Below are positions 9,823 through 18,828 of a DNA stretch of 64,000 bases, piece by piece. The stretch is from Lentisphaerota bacterium (lineage in GTDB: Bacteria > Verrucomicrobiota > Lentisphaeria > Victivallales > Victivallaceae), in NCBI GenBank assembly GCA_015061525.1, contig SUWK01000004.1, positions 1-64,000 of the forward strand, in the 5' to 3' direction. The stretch's first letter is position 1; every line of letters starts with the position of its first letter. Below the pieces are notes generated by a model, which did no database searches, was not told the origin of the DNA, and worked only from the letters and a program-made list of their open reading frames with translations. Both the position numbers and the translations under genes were made by a program.

Positions 9823-11271
9823 ATGAAATTGTTTTTGCTCGGTTTACTGATTCTGGTTTGCGGTTACTTTCTCTATGGGAAAATAATTGAAAAGATCTTC
9901 GGACCGGATGACCGGGAGGTCCCGGCAAAGAAAAATTATGACGGATTGGACTATCTGGTATTGCCGGATTGGAAAAATAAACTCATTCAACTGCTCAATA
10001 TCGCCGGTGTAGGCCCGGTGATCGGGGTTATCATCGGCATAAAATTCGGAGAGATCGTCTTTCTGCTCATCCCGATCGGCTGTATCCTTGCCGGAGCTGT
10101 TCACGACTTCACTGCCGGAATGATGTCATTGCGCAATGAAGGAGCCAATCTCACCGGATTGATAAAACTCACCACCGGCAAAAAGGTCTATATCATATTT
10201 TCCCTGTTTCTGATCATCGCATTGCTGCTGGTCGTGGCAGTATTCATCACCACTCCGGCGCAGCTGCTTGCCGGTCTTTTGCAGTGTAAATACGGTCTTA
10301 TCGGCAGTGTTATTGCCATATTCATCTACTATGTTGCGGCAACCTTGTTTCCGGTGGACAAGATCATCGGCAGAGTTTATCCGCTTTTCGGCGGCTTGCT
10401 GTTGCTTGGAACGGTGATACTTTTCGGCAAACTGATGTACGAAAGTTTTGCCGATTCCTCGCTGCTGGTCGAAAGCACCGGCTTCAAACAGGGCAAATTC
10501 ACCAGTCCGGTCATACCGATGCTTTTTGTTACGATCGCCTGCGGAATACTTTCCGGATTCCATGCGACACAGGCGCCGATCGTGGCACGAACGATGTCCA
10601 GTGAACATCAGGCGCGCGGAGTCTTTTTCGGCATGATGACCCTCGAAGGCTTCATCGCCATGGTCTGGTCAGCAGGTGCGATGGCGGTCTATAACCGCGC
10701 GCCGGAATGGATGGGTAAAAATGCCACGATGGTACTGCACAAAATAACCTCTGACTTCCTCGGCAGCAATCTGGCACTCGTAGTTGTTTTGAGTGTGATA
10801 ATCCTTGCCATTACCAGCGGAGATACGGCGATGCGCAGTTTGCGTCTCAGTCTGGCGGAAATGTTCAGACTCAATCAGAAACCGATCACCAACCGCCTTT
10901 TGATAACAGTCCCGCTGATTGTGGTTGTCTCCCTGCTTCTGGTGTGGAGCAACGTCAACAGCAAAAGTTTCAATATGCTGTGGAACTATTTTGCCTGGAG
11001 CAATCAGGTGATGGCGGTATTCACCTTTATCGCCGGAACGGTCTATCTTGCTTCGCGCAATAAACCAAGCATGGTTACAGCTTTGCCGGGAATGTTCATC
11101 ACTTTTGTTGTGACCAGCTACATTTTGTGGATTTCTCCGGAACACGGAGGACCGGTCGGATTCGGACTGGAACTTCCCTATGCTTACATGGCAGCCGGTT
11201 TCGTCGCAATCGTAGTTTTTGTCTGGGCAATCATGCACGGCAAAGAGAATTCCGGAAAATTTGAAAAATAA
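9823..11271 (+). CDS. cstA: CstA-family carbon starvation/peptide or pyruvate transporter
   Basis: This 482-residue polytopic inner-membrane protein has about a dozen hydrophobic segments. Early conserved segments include the Y-D-G-L-D-Y block, LNIAGVGPVIGVIIG and a charged HDFTAGMMSLR loop, and SGFHATQAPIVARTMSSE is diagnostic of CstA. It matches the shorter CstA form rather than the roughly 700-residue enterobacterial proteins. Characterised members import peptides or pyruvate under starvation, and the substrate here is unknown. It has its own predicted promoter. The next gene follows after 11 bp. Confidence 0.9.
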   Translation: MKLFLLGLLILVCGYFLYGKIIEKIFGPDDREVPAKKNYDGLDYLVLPDWKNKLIQLLNIAGVGPVIGVIIGIKFGEIVFLLIPIGCILAGAVHDFTAGMMSLRNEGANLTGLIKLTTGKKVYIIFSLFLIIALLLVVAVFITTPAQLLAGLLQCKYGLIGSVIAIFIYYVAATLFPVDKIIGRVYPLFGGLLLLGTVILFGKLMYESFADSSLLVESTGFKQGKFTSPVIPMLFVTIACGILSGFHATQAPIVARTMSSEHQARGVFFGMMTLEGFIAMVWSAGAMAVYNRAPEWMGKNATMVLHKITSDFLGSNLALVVVLSVIILAITSGDTAMRSLRLSLAEMFRLNQKPITNRLLITVPLIVVVSLLLVWSNVNSKSFNMLWNYFAWSNQVMAVFTFIAGTVYLASRNKPSMVTALPGMFITFVVTSYILWISPEHGGPVGFGLELPYAYMAAGFVAIVVFVWAIMHGKENSGKFEK

Positions 11272-11282
11272 CAGTTGATACA

Positions 11283-12611
11283 ATGAAAGAATCTGCCGCA
11301 TCTGACAACAGCTCTCTCAGGAAGGCACTCCGCCGCCGCTGGTTTCCTTTATGGAAAATCGACGGTTATATTTTCCGTGAATTTATGATCAAATACACCA
11401 TCCTGCTTCTGGTGTTCATCATCCTTTTTGTCTTGAATGACATCTACCGGGATATTTCCGACTTCTTTGATGCCAAAGCCGACTGGCGGGAGGTGGTGAT
11501 GTATCTCATTTATAAAATGCCGGGCAATATCCGTTTCATATTGCCTATATCCATGCTGTTGGGATGTATGTGGACGATGGCGACTTTCGGCAAGAATCTG
11601 GAAGTGACAGCGATGCGGGCATCCGGATTGTCATTGTTCCGCTGCGGTTGGGCAATATTTTTCATGGGGTTGGTCGTCAGCGCTGTGAATATCTATTTCA
11701 ATGAGACATTGGTTCCGGAGACCAGTGTCAAAGCTGAAAGACTGTTTGATGCCAGTGCGGACAAACGGCGTTATGTCCATTCGCTGTTGGCGTACCGCAG
11801 TGATGACGGAAAGCGCAGATGGCTCTTTCAGCTTTTCTCCGGCGGCAGAAAATATCAGAATGTCACCGTAAAAACCGTCTGGAACAACGCAATGATCGAT
11901 GCGATACTCGGCACGTACGGCAGCGATAAATATGAAAAAACTTTGAAGTCCATGCTGGATGAAAAACGTTATCAGGAATTGGCATCCCTTGCACCGGAAG
12001 AACGTAAAGAGCGGATATTCAAACTTTTGAACGGCCGGAAACTTGACCTCACCATTCCGGAAGCGGAATACGATTATGAGACAAACTGCTGGCACTTTTA
12101 CAAAGGCAGATTTTTAAGCTATGATACCAATGAAGAAACCATGTTCAAAGCCAGCAGCGGTACGACTGCCATGCACAAAGATATCGGATTTGAAAAATTG
12201 ATATTCCCGAAAGCTGCCATTGATGAAAGCCCGCAGGATATAATCAATTCGGTAAAGGAAAAAGATGATCTCTCCACCCCGGTCATCTGGCAGGTACTCA
12301 AGCGCAACCCCAATATGCCGAAACAGGTGCGCTGTATTTATGAGACGGTATTCTTTTACCGGATAGCATTCCCGTGGGCAAGTTTTCTGGCGGTATTTCT
12401 CGGCATACCGCTTGCGGCAAAAAATGAACGTACCGGCAGTATGCTGGCAATAATTTCGGCAATAGTTCTGATTGTCGTTTATATCGTTGTTGCCCAACTG
12501 TTTCTGATGCTTGGCAAAAGCGGTGCCGTCAACCCGGTCTTTGCCGGATTGGCCCCGACCATCGCCTTTATCACCGCCGGAGCCTGGCGGCTGATTTCTG
12601 ACCGGAATTGA
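11283..12611 (+). CDS. LptF/LptG-family permease
   Basis: The 442-residue protein belongs to the YjgP/YjgQ family, the transmembrane subunits of the LptB2FG exporter that extracts lipopolysaccharide from the inner membrane. The N-terminus IDGYIFREFMIKYTILLLVFI is followed by two more helices, including PISMLLGCMWTMATFGKNLE. A large periplasmic beta-jellyroll region spans about residues 140-335, and three C-terminal helices follow. Whether it is LptF or LptG cannot be told here, and no second copy is visible. The tatD gene follows immediately. Confidence 0.87.
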   Translation: MKESAASDNSSLRKALRRRWFPLWKIDGYIFREFMIKYTILLLVFIILFVLNDIYRDISDFFDAKADWREVVMYLIYKMPGNIRFILPISMLLGCMWTMATFGKNLEVTAMRASGLSLFRCGWAIFFMGLVVSAVNIYFNETLVPETSVKAERLFDASADKRRYVHSLLAYRSDDGKRRWLFQLFSGGRKYQNVTVKTVWNNAMIDAILGTYGSDKYEKTLKSMLDEKRYQELASLAPEERKERIFKLLNGRKLDLTIPEAEYDYETNCWHFYKGRFLSYDTNEETMFKASSGTTAMHKDIGFEKLIFPKAAIDESPQDIINSVKEKDDLSTPVIWQVLKRNPNMPKQVRCIYETVFFYRIAFPWASFLAVFLGIPLAAKNERTGSMLAIISAIVLIVVYIVVAQLFLMLGKSGAVNPVFAGLAPTIAFITAGAWRLISDRN

Positions 12612-12613
12612 AT

Positions 12614-13450
12614 ATGTTTAAGATCATCGACACCCACTTCCATCTGCCAAGTGCGGAAGAAAAAAGTTTTGAAGCGTTTGAAGAACAGTTTCAAAACGAT
12701 GTCAGCCGTGCGGCAGAAGCGTTATCTTTGAATAAAGAAGATTTTTCCTTTGCATTCGTAGCCGCGGGGGGCGATCACACCGAAAGCTGCCGGGCAAAAG
12801 AGTACGCCGCATTGCATGACAATGTCCGTTACTCCTGCGGTGTCCATCCGCATCAGGCAGAGAACTATTTGGCAGATCCGCAGGATTTCAGCATATTCAA
12901 AAACGATCCGAAACTTTGTGCTATCGGTGAAATCGGTCTGGATTATTTTTATGAAAAATCTCCGGTTATTGAACAACGTCAGGTCTTTGAAGAGTTTCTC
13001 CAACTGGCACTGGATTGGGATCTGCCCGCGATGCTCCATATCCGGGATAAAGAGGGTGGATTTGAAGCCGGAAACGATGCGTTGGAGCGTTTGAGCAGAT
13101 TTGCGGCAAAAGGCGGCAGATTTGTCATCCATTGCTGTACGATTCCGGAAGAAAAAATCGACAGTTTTCTGGATTTGGGGGCAATGATCGGAGTGACCGG
13201 CATGATCACATTCAAACGGGCGGAAAATGTCCGCAGTATGCTGAAAAAAGTCCCTGCGGAACGTCTGCTGCTGGAAACCGATTCTCCATATCTTGCTCCC
13301 ATACCGTTCCGGGGCGGAGAAAATTCACCGGGCTTGCTTCCGCTGGCGGCACAGATGCTTGCCGTGGAACGCGATATGAGTCTGGCTGAATTATGTGAAC
13401 TCACCACCGGCAATGCCGAAAAGTTTTATTTCAGTACCAAACAGGATTGA
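12614..13450 (+). CDS. TatD-family metal-dependent hydrolase/DNase
   Basis: The 278-residue amidohydrolase-superfamily protein has the metal ligands of TatD: IDTHFHL at the N-terminus, GEIGLDYFYEKS, MLHIRD, FVIHCC and LLLETDSPYLAPIP near the C-terminus. TatD proteins are 3'-5' exonucleases or general metallohydrolases implicated in DNA repair and RNA quality control. The track begins at a TTG overlapping the previous stop. I prefer the ATG two codons later (12614). It precedes the membrane-protein gene by 6 bp. Confidence 0.92.
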   Translation: MFKIIDTHFHLPSAEEKSFEAFEEQFQNDVSRAAEALSLNKEDFSFAFVAAGGDHTESCRAKEYAALHDNVRYSCGVHPHQAENYLADPQDFSIFKNDPKLCAIGEIGLDYFYEKSPVIEQRQVFEEFLQLALDWDLPAMLHIRDKEGGFEAGNDALERLSRFAAKGGRFVIHCCTIPEEKIDSFLDLGAMIGVTGMITFKRAENVRSMLKKVPAERLLLETDSPYLAPIPFRGGENSPGLLPLAAQMLAVERDMSLAELCELTTGNAEKFYFSTKQD

Positions 13451-13456
13451 CGATTT

Positions 13457-14011
13457 ATGAGCGTGGAACGGTTTATTTTTGAAATGATTTCCGGGTCGGT
13501 AATATTTGCGGCTCTGGGTTGCGGATTTTTCCTTGCTTCAGAAAAAACGATTTCCCGATTGGAAAAACTCTGCCGTAACAAAGTTATCGGTCTTGTGATT
13601 GCACTGCCGGCACTTATATCATGTATCCCGCATGCACAGATCGTGGCGCCGGGTATATTGCAGAATCCGGCAGTATTATGGCTTCTGGCACTTGCAATAC
13701 CGGTATTGAGTTATTTTTATATTGATTTTTATGCGGCACGTGCCATTGGCGGAGCGATCATAATTCTGGCATACGATCTCATCCACGTTGCCTATGAAGA
13801 GGCATTTGCCGGAGCCGCAGTGTTTACGATAGCAGCATGGATATTCGGCTTTGCCGGAATATGGATCTCGGGCAAACCGTGTGCCTTGCGCGACTGGTTC
13901 AGACTGGCGGCGCGCAAAAACAGTTTCAAAATCGCATCTGCGGCGGCAGCATTCTTCTGTGCGGTGCTTTTCCTTGCGGCACTTTTCATCGGATTCGGCA
14001 GACTGCAATGA
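13457..14011 (+). CDS. Hypothetical integral membrane protein
   Basis: The 184-residue protein has about five predicted membrane helices. I recognise no family signature. Basic loops separate the helices (SRLEKLCRNKVIG, SGKPCALRDWFRLAARKNSFK). Its stop codon overlaps the start of the pflX-like gene in an ATGA arrangement, and it sits 6 bp after tatD, so it belongs to this compact transcription unit. Function unknown. Confidence 0.7.
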   Translation: MSVERFIFEMISGSVIFAALGCGFFLASEKTISRLEKLCRNKVIGLVIALPALISCIPHAQIVAPGILQNPAVLWLLALAIPVLSYFYIDFYAARAIGGAIIILAYDLIHVAYEEAFAGAAVFTIAAWIFGFAGIWISGKPCALRDWFRLAARKNSFKIASAAAAFFCAVLFLAALFIGFGRLQ

Positions 14012-14889
14012 GTGTATGTGAGCTTTGCCCGCGCCGGTGCGGGATCGACCGGAGCATGACCCCGGGTTACTGCGGCATGACCGATGAAATAAAAATCGCC
14101 CGTGCCGGACTGCACTTTTGGGAAGAACCGGTCATAAGCGGAGACAAAGGTTCGGGAACCGTATTTTTTTCCGGATGCAATCTGCGCTGTGTATTCTGTC
14201 AGAATTACAACATCAGCAGCGGCGGAAACGGTAAACCGGTCACAGTTGAACGGCTGAAAGAGATCTATCAGGAATTGGTTGCCAAAGGCGCGCACAATAT
14301 CAATCTGGTAACGCCTGGGCATTATATTGAACCGATCATCAAATCATTGGAAAAATCCCCCGGAGTACCGGTAGTTTGGAACTCAAACGGATATGATTCC
14401 GTTGAAAGTTTGCGAAAACTGGAAGGCAAAGTGCAAATATTTTTGCCGGATTTGAAATATGCCGATAATAACGCGGCAAAGAAATACAGCGGAGCGGCAG
14501 ACTATTTTGAAACTGCATGCGCGGCAATTGATGAAATGTACCGTCAGACCGGAGATTTTGAATTTGATGCTGACGGAATGTTGAAAAAAGGGGTGATAAT
14601 CCGTCATCTGATTTTGCCGGGATCGATCGAAAACAGTTTAAAAGTAATCGACTATGTCAGCAAACGCTTTTCTCCGGGGCAGGTGCTTTTCGGATTGATG
14701 CGTCAGTATATTCCCTGCGGGATGGTTTCTGAAGAAAAATTTCCGGAAATCAACCGGAAAGTGACTGATGAAGAGTACCAGATCGTGGAAGATGCACTGT
14801 TTGCTTCCGGTATCGAAGACGGTTATGTACAGGATGAAAGCTCCGCAAGTGAAGCGTTTATCCCGGATTTTGATAATACGGGAGTGTAG
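14008..14889 (+). CDS. pflX: Radical SAM protein, PflX-like (COG1313)
   Basis: The 293-residue protein is homologous to pyruvate formate-lyase activating enzymes. The N-terminus carries a cysteine cluster (CELCPRRCG, then GYCG). The radical SAM motif CNLRCVFCQNYNIS supplies the CX3CX2C ligands of the [4Fe-4S] cluster, and the block LHFWEEPVISG before it is typical of PflX. The substrate is unknown for the family. The track's start at 13837 is out of register with the neighbour. The ATG at 14008 overlaps the previous stop by 4 bp and starts directly at the cysteine cluster. The gene is followed at once by the 14.9-kb repeat. Confidence 0.9.
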   Translation: MSVCELCPRRCGIDRSMTPGYCGMTDEIKIARAGLHFWEEPVISGDKGSGTVFFSGCNLRCVFCQNYNISSGGNGKPVTVERLKEIYQELVAKGAHNINLVTPGHYIEPIIKSLEKSPGVPVVWNSNGYDSVESLRKLEGKVQIFLPDLKYADNNAAKKYSGAADYFETACAAIDEMYRQTGDFEFDADGMLKKGVIIRHLILPGSIENSLKVIDYVSKRFSPGQVLFGLMRQYIPCGMVSEEKFPEINRKVTDEEYQIVEDALFASGIEDGYVQDESSASEAFIPDFDNTGV

Positions 14890-14892
14890 AAC

Positions 14893-15335
14893 GGCGGATA
14901 ACGGGCGGCAAACGTGCCGCTGCGGGGTGTCGCGCCCTCCCGTTGGTCGTGCTTGATCGATTTAAGCCGCGACTGCGGCGTACAACTACCTCACGCCTGC
15001 CGGGCTTTCAGCCCGGCGACAGGCGCAAACTCCAGCAGCTCAAGGCGCGTTATCGCACAGCAGGGCGTGTTTTGTCAAGGCGGCGGCGAGGGCGTGGGCT
15101 CACGCCCTCAACCGAGCCGACGTCCGCAGACAAGGCGCGCTCCTGTCAAGCAAAATCAAACACTACCTCACGCCTGTCCGGCATCAGCCGGACGACAGGC
15201 GCAAACTCCAGCAGCTCAAGGCGCGTTATCGCACAGCAGGGCGTGTTTTGTCAAGGCGGCGGCGAGGGCGTGGGCTCACGCCCTCAACCGAGCCGACGTC
15301 CGCAGACAAGGCGCGCTCCTGCAAAGCGAGAACGC
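14893..15335. repeat. Dispersed structured repeat A, locus 1 (leader plus two tandem 160-bp units)
   Basis: This 460-bp intergenic region lies between convergent genes. A leader (from about 14903) beginning GGCGGCAAACGTGCCGC recurs almost identically at 33662. Two near-identical units of about 160 bp follow (14985-15145 and 15162-15321, offset 176-177 bp). Each contains a first hairpin (CCGGGC/GCCCGG in unit 1, GTCCGGC/GCCGGAC in unit 2) and a second GGGC-TCAC-GCCC hairpin within GAGGGCGTGGGCTCACGC. The stems of the first hairpin differ between units by compensating changes. The reading frames across it (14914-15411, 14943-15374) have no recognisable coding signal and are rejected. The region is clearly GC-richer than its neighbours. 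Confidence 0.85.
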
Positions 15336-15352
15336 GCCGATCTTTTTACTTT

Positions 15353-18031
15353 TTACTTCCCGGGGCGCAGATGATCGAGATAACGGCCGATGCGGAAGGT
15401 ACGGACGATAAAAGGATTCTGCCGGGTGATATCACGGATGGATTCGATGAATTTTTTCTGCTTGGCTTTGTAGTCGGCAGAGTCACGATCTTTGGCGAGA
15501 TAAAGTTCGCGGTGCATCATGCCGAGGGTCATGCCATGCTGGAGAAATTCGACGCGGGCAAGCGATTCGGGATCATCTTTGACCAGAGCTTTGGCACGAT
15601 CAAGACAATCCTGCAGCTCTTTGGCGCGGGCATCGGTGACCAGATCAAAGAGTTTGCCGCGTTTAATTGCCTGTTCATCGGAGATTTTTTCAAGCAGCAG
15701 ATGATATTTTTTGATTTCGGGAGCGGCTTTGCCGAAACCGGATTTGCAGAAATCGTCGAAGATGGTTTCAAAATCGACCTTTTCATAGTTGAGCTGTGCT
15801 TTGGCGGCGGCGTAGTAGGTGAAGCCTTTGAATGCCCAGATACCTTCAAAGCAGTCGATATCGTTGCCGACGAGATTGTTGGCTTTCATAAGTTCGATAT
15901 CGTTGAACATCTTGCGTCCGAAGTTCTGCGGCATCAGGTGGTTGCGATAGCCCCAGAACGCGTTGGGGCGCCACAGAAGCGGGTTGCCGAAACGGCTCCA
16001 GGCGGCGATGGTTTTCAAACCTTTCTGACGGCCGTCTTCATTGGTGTAGTTGCACGCCACACTGAAAAGGATAAGCGACGGATGCGGTTTCAGCTTGACC
16101 GGACGGTCGGCGTAAGCGGAATAAGCGTAGAAGCAGAATTGCTTGCCGGGAACCTCTTTGAGGATCTCTTCCACGACCTGATTGGTGAAGTGGAGGACAC
16201 GGTCGCTCAAGGCGACATATTTGATCTTTTTGCGAACCGGGACGAAAACAGACATTTCGATCGGCATGGAGTTCACGGGATCAAGTTTGCGGCACTCTTC
16301 ACACAGACAGAAACTGGTATAACCGCCGTCGTTGAAGCAGAGAGAAACGGCTTCTTTGTAAGGATATTTTTTGAAGATGGCGATTTTCTCTTTGGCGATG
16401 ACCTTGGGCAGATCTTTATTGGAGTGGCACAAGCGGGGACGTTCGCCCTGTTTGCGGGAACCGTCCGGCTGAACGGCGAAGTATTCCGGATGCTTTTTCC
16501 CGTAATCTTTGTACAAATGACCGTAAGCGTGTCCCCAGTCCAGAATACGCTCTTCTTTGGGCGGTTTCCAACCGAGACGTTTTTCATCATCGTTGAAGCC
16601 GTGCCAGTGGAGATATTCGCGGTTGAATGGAGCATCTTTGCCGTATTTCTGCTCAAGAGCGAGCAATTCCTCCGCTGAAATACCGAAAATACCGCCGGTA
16701 GCAGCATAGTTGCCCTGCAAAAGGGTAAAAGAACGGGTGGAACGCGCCATGTAGAGCTTGGCGGTTTCATTGATATCGATTTCAGGAGCGATGATCACAC
16801 TCTTTTTGGGAATGACCTTGCCGGAAACTCCCGGCCAGAGATAGCGGATGCCCATGGATTCAAGGAACAAACTCAAAGCGTGGGAAGCACCTTTGACCGG
16901 ACCGCCGACAAAAAGGTGGTTGCCTTTGCGTTTGATAACTACCGTATCGCGGGAAGAGTGGGCAGGTTTGAGACCGAATTTTTCAGCGGCGGCACCATCA
17001 CCGATGATGACCGCATTCTGTTTGGCATCGGGATATTTATCCACGATTTTAAAATCTTTACCGCTCATTTTATCGAGGTGATATTTGAGTTCCAATGCGA
17101 GATTTTTGATCTCCTGATTGTCAGTTGCCGGATAGATGACCGCCATGGTCTTGCTGTCACACAGAACCAAGCCCGGTTTGTACTTGGGGAAACCGGAACG
17201 CAAAGCCGGTTTGTTTTTAAAGGAGTCTTCCAGTTTGAGATTGCCTGGTGCGCCGAGCGGTTTATCGCCCCAACTGCTGAGTTTTGAATTGACTTCCACC
17301 TCTTTGACACTGTTCAAAGCCTTAAAATACAACTCTTTAAGGACTTCAACAGCGTTGCCTTCCGGGGTGAAGATAAAGTTGCCGACATCATCGGGATAAC
17401 CGAGAGATTTTTTGTTTTTATTGAAATAGGATTTCAGACGCATCAGCGAGGGGGATATCCACCAGACCTGTCCTTTGCCGACGGAATAGCGTGTAGCGGC
17501 GGCAATTTTTTTACCATCCGGCATGACATACCATGCCAGAACTTCAGTTTTGGGATCGAGCTTGGAGGCACCGCCGCCCATGCCGAGCTGCCAATCCGGA
17601 AGAATATTGGTACTGCTGCCAACAGTCACACCTTTAGCTTTGTCGACATTGACAAATTCGCTGAATCCGAATATCTGCGAACCGGATTTGGAAAATTCTT
17701 TTTTCCCCATCATATCCAGCGGGATATAGCAGTTGACGATCAATGTGCCGCCGTCATTGAGATACGCCATCAATTGTTCGCGGCTTTCCGGCGTAATGAG
17801 CAGCGGTTTGATCTTCTCATATTTGATCAGATTTCCGATGTAGACGGCGCTGAAATTTTTATATTCAGCTATTGGAACCGTACCGACTTTGCACACCCAC
17901 GGATTTTTGGAACAAACGTCAGCCAACATAACTTTGGTATCATACTTGTAACCGCCGACCGACAACGGGCGCGGAGCTGCAGCCAGAATCATTCCGGCAA
18001 ATACAGCCATCAGCAAACTTGACCTTTTCAT
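15353..18031 (-). CDS. Secreted DUF4838-domain protein (glycoside hydrolase-like), 892 aa
   Basis: A signal peptide (MKRSSLLMAVFAGMILAAAPRP) precedes an N-terminal glutamine-amidotransferase-like fold (about residues 25-250, with LMAYLNDGGTLIV and SVGKGQVWWISPSL). A GH67/GH20-type accessory domain follows (about 290-400, with LKYHLDKMSGKDFKIV and YLWPGVSGKVIP), then the DUF4838 region with RPRLCHSNKDLP and a cysteine cluster CLCEECRKLDP. DUF4838 proteins resemble alpha-glucuronidase-like hydrolases, but their substrates are mostly unknown. The same architecture recurs in the genes at 18829 and 48145. It lies 19 bp downstream of the frameshifted prepilin gene and is probably transcribed with it. 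Confidence 0.85.
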   Translation of the reverse strand: MKRSSLLMAVFAGMILAAAPRPLSVGGYKYDTKVMLADVCSKNPWVCKVGTVPIAEYKNFSAVYIGNLIKYEKIKPLLITPESREQLMAYLNDGGTLIVNCYIPLDMMGKKEFSKSGSQIFGFSEFVNVDKAKGVTVGSSTNILPDWQLGMGGGASKLDPKTEVLAWYVMPDGKKIAAATRYSVGKGQVWWISPSLMRLKSYFNKNKKSLGYPDDVGNFIFTPEGNAVEVLKELYFKALNSVKEVEVNSKLSSWGDKPLGAPGNLKLEDSFKNKPALRSGFPKYKPGLVLCDSKTMAVIYPATDNQEIKNLALELKYHLDKMSGKDFKIVDKYPDAKQNAVIIGDGAAAEKFGLKPAHSSRDTVVIKRKGNHLFVGGPVKGASHALSLFLESMGIRYLWPGVSGKVIPKKSVIIAPEIDINETAKLYMARSTRSFTLLQGNYAATGGIFGISAEELLALEQKYGKDAPFNREYLHWHGFNDDEKRLGWKPPKEERILDWGHAYGHLYKDYGKKHPEYFAVQPDGSRKQGERPRLCHSNKDLPKVIAKEKIAIFKKYPYKEAVSLCFNDGGYTSFCLCEECRKLDPVNSMPIEMSVFVPVRKKIKYVALSDRVLHFTNQVVEEILKEVPGKQFCFYAYSAYADRPVKLKPHPSLILFSVACNYTNEDGRQKGLKTIAAWSRFGNPLLWRPNAFWGYRNHLMPQNFGRKMFNDIELMKANNLVGNDIDCFEGIWAFKGFTYYAAAKAQLNYEKVDFETIFDDFCKSGFGKAAPEIKKYHLLLEKISDEQAIKRGKLFDLVTDARAKELQDCLDRAKALVKDDPESLARVEFLQHGMTLGMMHRELYLAKDRDSADYKAKQKKFIESIRDITRQNPFIVRTFRIGRYLDHLRPGK

Positions 18032-18050
18032 AAATCATTCTCCCTTTTAG

Positions 18051-18799
18051 TTAATTCACTGCCGGGTCATTCGCCCGCCAGAAATAATGAAATTTTTTCT
18101 TTGTCGCGTTATCTTTGGAATTACGGTCTTCCGCCACTGGAATATCCCGTACCCTGATCGTCCCGATATGTCCATCCAAATATGCTATATTTGCCGTTTT
18201 ATTGTGACGGAATCCGACAGTTGTGGTAAATTCGCTGGTGTTGATTCGGGTGACAGTTCCTGATTTCGGGTTCGGAGAATCCAATCCGGCGGCTTCGGTT
18301 ATCAGCGGCGCCTGGCTCGGCCGTTTGAATTTATTGGCTTTGTTGGCATCCGTCAGCGCCCCATAATAGTAAAAGAACCTTGACCATGCAATATGACTGT
18401 CGGATGATGTTCCAAACAGCCTGCCGGGGCAACCGGAAAAAACCAGATTGGTTTTGGAATAGTTGTAGTTGGAATAACGTGAAACCAACTGGTAATAGTA
18501 TTTATACGGATAAGGCATGGAGTCTCTTTTTATCCACGGCAAATAGTCGTTGAAATCACTGATATAAAACAAATGCAGTTGAGTGAACTGTTTCATATTA
18601 CTGCCGCAACTTGCCGCCCTGCCGCGGTTGCGGGCGTTCTGCAAAGCGGGAAGCAGAATTGCTGCCAGAATTGCGATGATGGCGATGACCACAAGCAGTT
18701 CAATAAGAGTAAAGCGGTACGCTTTACTCCCGCCATGGCGGGAGTAAAGCGGTACGCTTTACTCCCGCCATGGCGGGGAGTTTCAGAAATATTTTTCAT
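18051..18799 (-). pseudogene. Prepilin-type protein with H-X9-DG domain, out of frame because of a 35-bp tandem duplication
   Basis: The natural start is the ATG at 18799 (MKNISETPRHGG), with AAGGA upstream. From there the frame reaches only nonsense (68 aa). The mature part, [18 protein letters not shown] to the end, is in another frame (track 18051-18692, using an internal GTG). Two tandem copies of a 35-bp palindromic unit lie between. Removing one copy restores [17 protein letters not shown] joined to [13 protein letters not shown] and a protein of about 237 residues. The C-terminal H-X9-DG motif is present ([12 protein letters not shown]). The gene is broken, phase variable, or has a duplication that arose in the sequenced lineage. 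It lies between two DUF4838 genes on the same strand. Confidence 0.85.
18709..18782. repeat. Two tandem copies of a 35-bp palindromic cassette in the prepilin leader
   Basis: The unit consists of AAAGCGGTACGCTTT followed by a palindrome with arms ACTCCCGCC/GGCGGGAGT around AT. The two copies are identical except for one extra G in the copy nearer the start codon. The unit length is not a multiple of three, so copy number sets the reading frame of the prepilin. The innermost arm overlaps the codons for F-T of the pilin motif. Confidence 0.9.
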
Positions 18800-18828
18800 A
18801 TACGATCTTTTCCTTTCTATTCAGATGA

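Noticed and set aside
14985-15145. Possible integron attC sites or tRNA-like structure in repeat A
   Set aside because: No R/L core boxes (GTTRRRY/RYYYAAC) in the right order, no integrase, and no tRNA cloverleaf or T-loop consensus could be fitted.
14914-15411. Arg/Ser/Pro-rich ORFs (165 and 143 aa) at 14.9-15.4 kb
   Set aside because: They are created by the GC-rich tandem repeat, and protein-level repetition follows the DNA repeat. There is no start signal.
15248-16678. 476-aa plus-strand ORF in the 15-16.7 kb region
   Set aside because: It is the antisense shadow of the secreted DUF4838 gene. Its start lies in repeat A, and no ribosome binding site or family motif is seen.
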